Shown here: positions 46,906 through 54,374 of the stretch, in pieces
How the letters are laid out: every line of letters begins with the position of its first letter
Position numbering within the stretch: the first letter of the stretch is position 1
Program-made: the position numbers and the translations under genes
The notes under the pieces: model-generated
Told to the model about the DNA's origin: nothing
What the model saw: only the letters and a program-made list of their open reading frames with translations
The model's database searches: none
DNA from: Pseudomonas sp. PD9R
Lineage (GTDB): Bacteria; Pseudomonadota; Gammaproteobacteria; Pseudomonadales; Pseudomonadaceae
Length of the DNA stretch: 64,000 nt
Direction: 5' to 3'
NCBI RefSeq assembly: GCF_019200975.1
Contig: NZ_JAHTMR010000003.1
Location: forward strand, 155,639 to 219,638

Positions 46906-49641
46906 TCAATGTCGGGATAAGTTGTCAATGAAAAACGTTTTAACCAAAGCGGGGCGCGGCTGAACTGTTGAGTGTTTAAGTTCGTGTGCATCAGCTAACT
47001 CATAGGCGTGAGAGATGATCGCCGTGTTCGTATTTTTACTATTGATATAACTTGACTCGTTATATTCTGATAATTCCTCTATTGAGGGTTCGACATAAAT
47101 GTCGAAGGTATTATCGGCTTGCATTATTTTGATAACTTTGAGTCCGAAGGTGTTCAGGATTTCTTTTGTCGATTTTCCATTTTGTGTTTTTTCCATGAAT
47201 ATATTCTTTAGCTCTTCTGAACCACTGTCCAAGTTTCTGGTTAAACGACGTGTCTCTCGGTTGTCAACCGCCCACCTGCGTATTATGGAAGGTAGATGCC
47301 CAGAAAAGCCTGCCGACTTCGAAACCATACTGTATTGATGAATCGTGACGTCACTCGCAAAAAAATCAGTTTTCTTTGATCCGTCCGGGTGTTGTGAATT
47401 GCGATAGTTATCTTCAAAAGTCCAGACATCTCGCTCATATATGTTGGTAAAGCTATCGGCTCTGAGGACTGAGGCCTGCGATTTTGCAACTGATTGGATT
47501 TCATTCTTTAAATCCAGCATGTGTATTAGTTGGTTTTTAGTCCGGTTGAGCCGTGCTTTAGATGTCTCGTCGCGCGAATTAAGGCGTTGGCTTAAGTTTG
47601 GATCAAAATATGAAGTTTTAGACTTGCTGGTGCGCTCGTCAATTGGCGTACGCCCCAATCCATCCTCATCAAAAAAACCCACCGGATTATTCTTCACCAT
47701 CAAATACCGGTTCAACCCATCCACATCCCCCGCAGGGTCCGGACACATCCACCGCTGCAACCACGGTGCGTAATATCGATATCCATAGTAATAAAGCCCC
47801 GTCGCGTCGCGTTCCTTGCCCGAATAACGATGGGTCTTGAACGTTGTTTCCAACGCATTCCTGCCTGCCCACCACGCCGTACCGCCGAACGCGTAATAAC
47901 CCTCCTGACTCAATAATCCAGCCTTGTCATCCAGCTCCAGGGTACAAGAACCGAGCAGATCGCTGAGGCTGAAGCGCAACTGATCATTGATGACCTCCTT
48001 GGGTGGCGCTGTTTGCCAGTGCAGCAGCCGAACTCGGTTGCGTCCTGCCTCGGCAGTGATCACATGGCGCTCTTCACCGCCCGCGCTGTCGAAGTGGATC
48101 TCCAGTCCCGGCAGATAGCGGGTATCGGTGCGCAAGGTGCGCCTGCCGGTTTGGGTGATGCGTACTTTGCGCAGGCGCTGTCCGCGACGGCCGTAGCGGT
48201 AGCACTCATGATCATCCGGCCCGTCCTCGCGCTTGACCATCGTGACCAAACCTAACTGCTGGCGACCATCCCAACTGACAGCCTGCCCAGGCTGCAACTG
48301 AAGCTGGTTGCCGCAGGCGTCGAAGCCTTTGGTGATGTCTTCTTCGTCAGGCAGCGAGCCATCCTCGCGCTGAGCGAGGCTGCGGTTGTGGGTGCTTGAA
48401 ATCTTCATGCTGAAGTTCGGTGCGCCGCTGTGGTGGCGGGAAAGCAAATTACCCGCAGCGTCGTAATCGAAGGTCTGGGTGTAATGGGTCAGAAGATTCG
48501 GGTCCAGCGGCATCGGTCGCATGGTCGGGAGTGCGGGGCCGTAACTGGGCGTGAAGACTTGTCTGCCGCTGGCTTCGACCAGTTGATAAAGACTGTCGTA
48601 GCGGTAGCGGTTGATCGGATCGATGCGCTGATTGTTGAAGTGGCGGACAGATTGCGCCGTGTCTTCGAGACGAATGATGTTGCCGACTGGATCGTATTCG
48701 TAACGCAGATCCTGCAGCGGCGGGCTACTGGGCGAAGCGCTCAAGAGCTGCACCGGACGGCCATCATCGGCTGCATAAACAACATTGGTAAGCACACCAT
48801 TGCCGGCCGTTTCAGTTTCGATTTGACCCGCGGCATTGTATTGAATGTCGCTGATCAGCAAGCGCGGTTCCGACATCGTTCCGGCCAGTTGCAGCCGAGA
48901 CTCCCTGAGCTGGCCCGCCACCGTATAAACGAATGTGCGTTGATTGCCTTTGGCGTCGGTCTGGTTGAGCAGTTCGCCTGTGGTGGTGCGGCGTTCGCTT
49001 GATACAAATCCCTCGCCGTCTTCCAGCAACGCCTCACGCAGTTGAAAGTCGAGAGGCCAATCCGGTGTTTCCAGGCTGTTCAGATACCGGCGGATGTCGA
49101 CCAAAGGCACACCGTTCAAATCGTATTCCGTCAGCCGCTGACTGCCAGCGCCATCATCGTATTGCACAAGGCGACCGCACTGGTTGTGAGCCGCGTACTC
49201 GTCGCTGGCGGTTGCGTAGGTAAAACGCTCGATCACCAAAGAGGATTCATTAGCCATCTGTTCGACAATCGCGATCGGCCGCTGAAGCGGGTCAAATTCG
49301 GTCTGATGCTGAGTTCCGCGACTGTCCCAGCTGAAGCGCAAGGCCTGCGCCTCAGTCAGGCAATTCAGCTGCCAACCGGCGTCGACGCTGTCGCTCAGAA
49401 GCGTCTGGCCGGACAGCCCAAAAGTCGTCACAAGGTTCGGTTTTTGCGCGTGGTCCCAGAGTCGCGGGTCCCAATGGGCCACTAAACGCCCGGCAGCATC
49501 GAAGAGTTGACGGGTAATCCGCATCTCGGCGACGTGCTCGACACGCTGTCGACAGTAAGCCACGTTCCGAACGGCGAGCCCGCGAGGATCTGACACCGCC
49601 AATGTGGGGGTGAAGCTGTCGTGAAACGCTCGGGAGATCAT
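46906..49641 (-). CDS. TccC-like RHS toxin with unrecognised tip
   Basis: A 911-residue protein. Its first 660 residues are the TccC-type shell: TPTLAVSDPRGLAVRNVAYCR, YDxxGN repeats, and the border CPDPAGDVDGLNRYLMVKNN..FFDEDG. The C-terminal 250 residues are encoded by AT-rich DNA and match no family I recognise. Visible features are a charged helical start (SKARLNRTKNQLIHMLDLKNE), an IHQYSMVSKSAGFSGHLPS..RRWAVDN block near the middle and a C-terminal HAYELADAHELKH. It is read away from the endonuclease-like gene upstream, 90 bases off, and towards the autotransporter. No candidate immunity gene is adjacent. Confidence 0.83.
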   Translation of the reverse strand: MISRAFHDSFTPTLAVSDPRGLAVRNVAYCRQRVEHVAEMRITRQLFDAAGRLVAHWDPRLWDHAQKPNLVTTFGLSGQTLLSDSVDAGWQLNCLTEAQALRFSWDSRGTQHQTEFDPLQRPIAIVEQMANESSLVIERFTYATASDEYAAHNQCGRLVQYDDGAGSQRLTEYDLNGVPLVDIRRYLNSLETPDWPLDFQLREALLEDGEGFVSSERRTTTGELLNQTDAKGNQRTFVYTVAGQLRESRLQLAGTMSEPRLLISDIQYNAAGQIETETAGNGVLTNVVYAADDGRPVQLLSASPSSPPLQDLRYEYDPVGNIIRLEDTAQSVRHFNNQRIDPINRYRYDSLYQLVEASGRQVFTPSYGPALPTMRPMPLDPNLLTHYTQTFDYDAAGNLLSRHHSGAPNFSMKISSTHNRSLAQREDGSLPDEEDITKGFDACGNQLQLQPGQAVSWDGRQQLGLVTMVKREDGPDDHECYRYGRRGQRLRKVRITQTGRRTLRTDTRYLPGLEIHFDSAGGEERHVITAEAGRNRVRLLHWQTAPPKEVINDQLRFSLSDLLGSCTLELDDKAGLLSQEGYYAFGGTAWWAGRNALETTFKTHRYSGKERDATGLYYYGYRYYAPWLQRWMCPDPAGDVDGLNRYLMVKNNPVGFFDEDGLGRTPIDERTSKSKTSYFDPNLSQRLNSRDETSKARLNRTKNQLIHMLDLKNEIQSVAKSQASVLRADSFTNIYERDVWTFEDNYRNSQHPDGSKKTDFFASDVTIHQYSMVSKSAGFSGHLPSIIRRWAVDNRETRRLTRNLDSGSEELKNIFMEKTQNGKSTKEILNTFGLKVIKIMQADNTFDIYVEPSIEELSEYNESSYINSKNTNTAIISHAYELADAHELKHSTVQPRPALVKTFFIDNLSRH

Positions 49642-49731
49642 CTCGGTCCGTCGTAACCCAGTTCAGTGTAGGCCGAGCATGACTTTGATTCAGAGCGCCG
49701 GATACTGTAAGAACTACCAGATCTGACCGGA

Positions 49732-50532
49732 TTACAGATGCACTTCCACCGCCAACGGCAGATGATCCGACAAGTGCGTCCAGGGCTTGTGCCCGAGGAT
49801 TTTCGGTTCATGGCTGCTGGCGTTGCGCAGATAAATCCGGTCCAGGCGCAATAACGGAAACCGTGCCGGGTAGGTTTTGGCGGGGCGGCCGAGGTGCCGT
49901 TCGAAGGCTTCATGCAGGTAATCGCGGCGGGCGAGGGCGGCGTTGCCTTGGAGCTGCCAGTCGTTGAAATCGCCGGCGATAATCACCGGCGCGCCTTCGG
50001 GCAGGGATTCAAGTAGCTGGCAGAGCAACTGCAACTGCAGTTGGCGATGGCTTTCCAGCAAACTCAGGTGAACGCAGATCGCATGGACTTCGGCGTGGCC
50101 GGGAACGTCGAGTATGCAATGCAACAGCCCACGGCGTTCCGGGCCGGTGATCGAGACATCGAGGTTGCGGTGTTCACGGATCGGGTACTTCGACAGCAGT
50201 GCGTTGCCATGGTGACCGTCGGGATAGACCGCGTTGCGACCGTAGGCAAAGTCGCTCCACATGCTGTCAGCGAGGAATTCGTATTGAGAGGTTTGTGGCC
50301 ATTGGTTATAGCGCGAAGAATGTCGCTCATGTTCGCCGACGACTTCCTGCAAAAACACCAGATCCGCCGACGTGCTGCGTACCGCTTCACGCAGTTCCGG
50401 GAGGATGAAACGTCGATTGAGCGCGGTAAATCCCTTGTGGGTGTTGACCGTCAGCACACGCAATCGATGAATGGCCGGTGGTGTGTTCAACGGCACTGAT
50501 TCGACCGTCCGGCGTTTGGGATCGCTGATCAC
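49732..50532 (-). CDS. Endonuclease/exonuclease/phosphatase family protein (YbhP-like)
   Basis: A 266-residue protein with the metal-dependent EEP fold: [10 protein letters not shown] at the start, the catalytic glutamate in [34 protein letters not shown] and the C-terminal SDHLPL. The GTG at 50532 is the chosen start because GAGGAG lies 5-6 bases upstream, whereas the ATG at 50565 has no ribosome-binding site. The E. coli homologue YbhP is encoded next to cardiolipin synthase clsB, but no cls gene is here. The substrate may be DNA, phospholipid or a phosphate ester; this cannot be told from sequence. Confidence 0.85.
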   Translation of the reverse strand: MISDPKRRTVESVPLNTPPAIHRLRVLTVNTHKGFTALNRRFILPELREAVRSTSADLVFLQEVVGEHERHSSRYNQWPQTSQYEFLADSMWSDFAYGRNAVYPDGHHGNALLSKYPIREHRNLDVSITGPERRGLLHCILDVPGHAEVHAICVHLSLLESHRQLQLQLLCQLLESLPEGAPVIIAGDFNDWQLQGNAALARRDYLHEAFERHLGRPAKTYPARFPLLRLDRIYLRNASSHEPKILGHKPWTHLSDHLPLAVEVHL

Positions 50533-50612
50533 TTTCACTCCTCTGAATCCGAGTTGCTTATGCATGCGACTGATGGGGCGGCGGGCAGTTCAGAGTGATT
50601 CGTCGTGATGCT

Positions 50613-50689
50613 AAAAGATCGCAGCCTGCGGCAGCTCCTACAGGTGTACGCCATTCAAATGTAGGAGCTGCCGAAGGCTGCGATCTTTT
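50613..50689. repeat. REP doublet
   Basis: AAAAGATCGCAGCCTGCGGC at the left pairs with GCCGAAGGCTGCGATCTTTT at the right, with one mismatch in the stem and a 30-base central region. It lies between the PIG-L gene stop and the endonuclease-like gene start. Confidence 0.88.
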
Positions 50690-50696
50690 GATCTGC

Positions 50697-51455
50697 TCAG
50701 ACAAAAACGATTTCATAGGGCAGGCGCATTCGCTCCAGCAGCACCTTGGGCAGCAGCGGTGCGATGCCCAGGGCCGGCTCGCCATCGAGCTGGCTGGCAT
50801 AGGCGTGGGTGGCGTGGCTTTTGCGCGCGACCGTCCAGCTGTCCAGACGGACTTTGCGGGCGCGATGCCAAGGGATCAAAACGTGTTCACGCGTCGGCCA
50901 GTGCCAGGCCCAGACCGGGACTTCGTTGAACGTTGCCCCAGCGATAGTCGCCGCATTGGCGCTGGCGCGGCCGACAGCGTCATGGTCGGGGGTGCCGTCC
51001 TCGCACCAGGTGCTGAACACCACATCGCCGGGGCGCAGGTAGCGGGCGAGGAATTGTGTCAACTCAAGCTCCTGCTCGGCCAAGGCGTTGTCGGTGAAGC
51101 CACCACGAATCCATTTCAGGCTGTGCATCGGCAACCCGAGCCGACGCAAGGCCTCGACGCTTTCCTGGGAACGAAACACGCTGAGGCGTTTTTCCGACCA
51201 TTGTTGTGTTCCCGGTTGAGTGCCGCTGCCGTCGGTCACGGAGATCAATTGCAAGGGGTGGCCCATGGTGCTGAGCAATTGCAGCAGGCCACCGCACATC
51301 ACCACCTCATCGCCGGGATGCGCAGAAATCACCACCGCACGTGAGCCAGACGGGACCAAAGACTGAGTGCCAATGACGGGAATATTGTCCAGCTGCGGAG
51401 CGTTGTTCCAGATTTGCCCTGGCAGGCCGGTTTCACTGAGGGAAACAGGTTTCAT
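50697..51455 (-). CDS. PIG-L family deacetylase
   Basis: A 252-residue protein of the LmbE/PIG-L N-acetylglucosaminyl deacetylase family. It shows VVISAHPGDEVVMCGG (the metal motif, residues 45-50), SVTDGSG, the arginine-rich RSQESVEALRRLGLP and TPDHDAVGR with the third metal histidine. In most members the first motif is AHPDDE; here the first aspartate, the proposed catalytic base, is glycine (AHPGDE), while the second remains. The ATG at 51455 is used. The gene is minus-strand, upstream of the endonuclease-like gene across a REP doublet. The likely substrate is an N-acetylated sugar, but the substitution makes activity uncertain. Confidence 0.84.
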   Translation of the reverse strand: MKPVSLSETGLPGQIWNNAPQLDNIPVIGTQSLVPSGSRAVVISAHPGDEVVMCGGLLQLLSTMGHPLQLISVTDGSGTQPGTQQWSEKRLSVFRSQESVEALRRLGLPMHSLKWIRGGFTDNALAEQELELTQFLARYLRPGDVVFSTWCEDGTPDHDAVGRASANAATIAGATFNEVPVWAWHWPTREHVLIPWHRARKVRLDSWTVARKSHATHAYASQLDGEPALGIAPLLPKVLLERMRLPYEIVFV

Positions 51456-51623
51456 GAGATGACGTCCTTGTTTCGTTTCACGAGCCGTGAAGGCTGGTTG
51501 ATAGCAATGCGCGGCCATCCGAACCCTGGATGGCCGCGCATCAAGTATTGCTCATGAAAAGGTATCCGTCGCGTCCGGGATTGATCCGGGGCGATATTTC
51601 ATCTGCCGTGTGTCCGGCTCATC

Positions 51624-53783
51624 TCAATCCTCTTCCTCATGCTGCAATTCGAACAGCAGCAGTGAACGCCCGGTGACCGAATACTCATGGCCGAACTCGA
51701 AGCGTTCCTGGCCGCGAATCGCCGGTTGATTGGTGTCGATCATGCAGGTCCAGAAACCACCATCGGGCACTTCCGGCAGCGTGAAATTGACAATGTCGTG
51801 ATGGGCATTGACCACCAGCAACAGGGTGGCGTCGGCACCTTTGCGGCGGATGCCGGTCTCCTGGGCGCGGCCATCGAGCAGCATGCCAAGGCACCGATTG
51901 TGCGCATCATGCCAGTGCTCGGTGGTCATCTCGCTGCCATCCGCCGCCAGCCAGGTAACGTCCTTGACGCCGATGTCCTCGTTGTAATTGCCAACCAGGA
52001 AGCGCCCGCGACGCAGGATCGGGTAAGCCAGGCGTAACTTGATCAAGCGCTTGACGAACTTCAGCAGCGCCTTGCCGTCCTCGCTCAAATCCCAGTTCAC
52101 CCAACCGATTTCGCTGTCCTGGCAATAGGCATTGTTATTGCCGTCCTGGGTGCGGGCGAATTCGTCGCCCGCCACCAACATCGGCGTGCCTTGGGCCAGC
52201 AGCAAGGTGGCGAAGAAATTACGCATCTGCCGGTGGCGCAGGGCATTGATCTCGGGATCGTCGGTGGGGCCTTCGACGCCATGGTTCCACGACAGGTTGT
52301 TGTTGCTGCCGTCCTGATTGTTCTCGTCGTTGGCTTCGTTGTGTTTGTCGTTGTACGACACCAGGTCGTTGAGGGTGAAACCGTCGTGGGCGGTGATGAA
52401 GTTCACCGATGAGTAGGGCCGCCGACCGCGCTGGTTGAACATCTCGCCGGAAGCGGTCATGCGACTGGCGAAGTCAGCGATTTGCCCATCGTCGCCTTTC
52501 CAGAACGCACGCACGGTGTCACGAAATTTGTCGTTCCATTCCACCCAGCCCGGCGGGAAGTTGCCGACCTGATAACCGCCGGGGCCACAGTCCCAGGGTT
52601 CGGCGATCATCTTCACCTGGCGCAGCACCGGGTCCTGACGGCAGGCCACGAGAAAGCTGTGACGCTCGTCGAAGCCATCGTGGTAGCGCCCGAGAATGGT
52701 TGCCAGGTCGAAGCGGAATCCGTCCACGTGCATCTCCGAGGCCCAATAGCGCAGGGAGTCGGTGACCATTTGCAGCACGCAAGGGTGGCTCAGGTCCAGT
52801 GTGTTGCCGGTGCCGGAATCATTGATATAGAAGCGCTTGTCGTCGGGCATCAAGCGGTAATACGAGGCGTTGTCGATGCCGCGCATGGACAGAGTCGGGC
52901 CTTGTTCGTTGCCTTCGGCGGTGTGGTTGTAGACCACGTCGAGGATCACTTCGAGGTTGGCTTCGTGCAGGTGCGCGACCATCTCCTTGAACTCGGCGAT
53001 CTTGCCGCTGGCCAGGTAGCGCGGATCGGGAGCAAAAAACGCAATGCTGTTGTAGCCCCAGTAATTGGTCATGCCTTTGTGCAGCAAATGCTGGTCATTG
53101 ACGAACGCGTGGATCGGCAGCAACTCCACGGTCGACACGCCGAGTTTGCGGATATGTTCCAACACGTCATCGACCATCAACCCGGCAAAGGTGCCGCGCA
53201 CGTTTTCGGGGACGGAGGGATGACGCATGCTGATGCCGCGCACGTGGGTTTCATAAATGATCGTTTTGTCCCACGGCACGCTGACGCGGTGATCGTGACC
53301 CCAGGTGTGCGCCGGATCGATCACTTTGCACTTGGGCACGAAAGGCGCGCTGTCGCGCTCATCGAAGCTCAGGTCGGCATCGGGGTGGCCAATGGTGTAG
53401 CCGAACAACGCCTCGGACCATTTCAACTTGCCGACCAATTGTTTGGCGTAGGGATCAATCAGCAATTTGTTGTGGTTGAAGCGATGACCGCTGGCCGGGT
53501 CGTAAGGACCGTAGACGCGATAACCGTAAATCAGCCCCGGATGGGCGTCGGGCAAGTAACCATGGTAGATCTCGTCGGTGTACTCCGGCAGTTCGATGCG
53601 CTCCAGTTCCACCTCGCCGGCATCATCGAAAATGCACAGTTCGACCTTGGTGGCATTGGCGGAAAACAAGGCGAAGTTGACCCCCAGACCATCCCAGGTC
53701 GCCCCCAGCGGAAAGGGCAGACCTTCACGGATTCGCGACGGTTCGGTGTGCGGTGCCGGGGTGTCTTTCTTTGGACGGGTCAT
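51624..53783 (-). CDS. glgX: Glycogen debranching enzyme GlgX
   Basis: A 719-residue GH13 isoamylase-type enzyme that removes alpha-1,6 branches. It has an N-terminal CBM48 domain (LPFPLGATWDGLGVNFALFSANA), the barrel with YETHVRGISMRH, DVVYNHTAEGNE, the nucleophile in VDGFRFDLATILGR and the acid in VKMIAEPWDCGPGGYQ, ITAHDGFTLNDLVSY, and a C-terminal beta domain. AGGAG precedes the ATG. It is the last gene of the minus-strand glgA-treZ-malQ-treY-DUF2934-glgX set, 225 bases after DUF2934 with a REP in between. It would prepare linear chains for TreY. Confidence 0.95.
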   Translation of the reverse strand: MTRPKKDTPAPHTEPSRIREGLPFPLGATWDGLGVNFALFSANATKVELCIFDDAGEVELERIELPEYTDEIYHGYLPDAHPGLIYGYRVYGPYDPASGHRFNHNKLLIDPYAKQLVGKLKWSEALFGYTIGHPDADLSFDERDSAPFVPKCKVIDPAHTWGHDHRVSVPWDKTIIYETHVRGISMRHPSVPENVRGTFAGLMVDDVLEHIRKLGVSTVELLPIHAFVNDQHLLHKGMTNYWGYNSIAFFAPDPRYLASGKIAEFKEMVAHLHEANLEVILDVVYNHTAEGNEQGPTLSMRGIDNASYYRLMPDDKRFYINDSGTGNTLDLSHPCVLQMVTDSLRYWASEMHVDGFRFDLATILGRYHDGFDERHSFLVACRQDPVLRQVKMIAEPWDCGPGGYQVGNFPPGWVEWNDKFRDTVRAFWKGDDGQIADFASRMTASGEMFNQRGRRPYSSVNFITAHDGFTLNDLVSYNDKHNEANDENNQDGSNNNLSWNHGVEGPTDDPEINALRHRQMRNFFATLLLAQGTPMLVAGDEFARTQDGNNNAYCQDSEIGWVNWDLSEDGKALLKFVKRLIKLRLAYPILRRGRFLVGNYNEDIGVKDVTWLAADGSEMTTEHWHDAHNRCLGMLLDGRAQETGIRRKGADATLLLVVNAHHDIVNFTLPEVPDGGFWTCMIDTNQPAIRGQERFEFGHEYSVTGRSLLLFELQHEEED

Positions 53784-53821
53784 AAGTACTCCTGAAACGG
53801 GGGCAAACTCACACTGCTCTT

Positions 53822-53922
53822 TGTAGGAGCGAGCTTGCTCGCGATGGGCGTTAACGCAAACGCGTGTTTTCTGGATAAACGAGTCACCCTCAGGTCTTTC
53901 GCGAGCAAGCTCGCGCCTACGA
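53822..53922. repeat. REP doublet, GCGAGCTTGCTCGCG class
   Basis: TGTAGGAGCGAGCTTGCTCG at the left and CGAGCAAGCTCGCGCCTACG near the right are inverted copies with a mutated outer end. A separate 8-base hairpin GTGGCGAG-GGG-CTCGCCAC lies just beyond at 53962-53980. Both fall between DUF2934 and glgX. Confidence 0.82.
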
Positions 53923-54008
53923 AGAGCAGTTTCGTTTTTTGCGCGGGCAAGCCTCTCCTCTGTGGCGAGGGGCTCGCCACGAGGTCAATCAGGACATCCG
54001 GAGAAACG

Positions 54009-54353
54009 TCAGACGGCTGGCGGCTTGCGCGCCGCACGAGGCTTTTTCTCGGCAGCTTTTTCCCCAGGCGGAATCACCGTCGAAGCAGCAGCAGGCTTGG
54101 CTTTGGATTTGGGTTTTGCCGCGACGGCGGCCTTGCCATCGAGACCTTTGCCATTGAGCGCCTTGCCGTCGGCGGCTTTGCTCGCGGCGACCTTGCTACC
54201 AGCGGCTTTCGCCGGTTTTTTCGGTGTCAGGGCTTCGGCTTCGGCCAGTTTGCGCGCCATCTCCCAGTGGCGAGCTTCCTGACCCTCGGGTTGTCCTTCT
54301 GACTCCCAGATCTGATAGGCAAATTCGCGTATGCGTTTATCTTCGGTACTCAT
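54009..54353 (-). CDS. DUF2934 domain protein of the trehalose/glucan operon
   Basis: A 114-residue protein. Residues 1-38 are the DUF2934 domain (RIREFAYQIWESEGQPEGQE, then ARHWEMARKLAEAEA), which is common in stress-related operons. The remaining two thirds are an Ala/Lys-rich, Pro-containing low-complexity tail (KKPAKAAGSKVAASKAADGK and similar) that would be basic and unstructured, and could bind nucleic acid or glucan. It starts 21 bases after treY and is presumably co-transcribed. The position matches the small gene between glgX and treY in other Pseudomonas. Function is unknown. Confidence 0.84.
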   Translation of the reverse strand: MSTEDKRIREFAYQIWESEGQPEGQEARHWEMARKLAEAEALTPKKPAKAAGSKVAASKAADGKALNGKGLDGKAAVAAKPKSKAKPAAASTVIPPGEKAAEKKPRAARKPPAV

Positions 54354-54374
54354 CGCAATGCTCCTGAACTGAAC

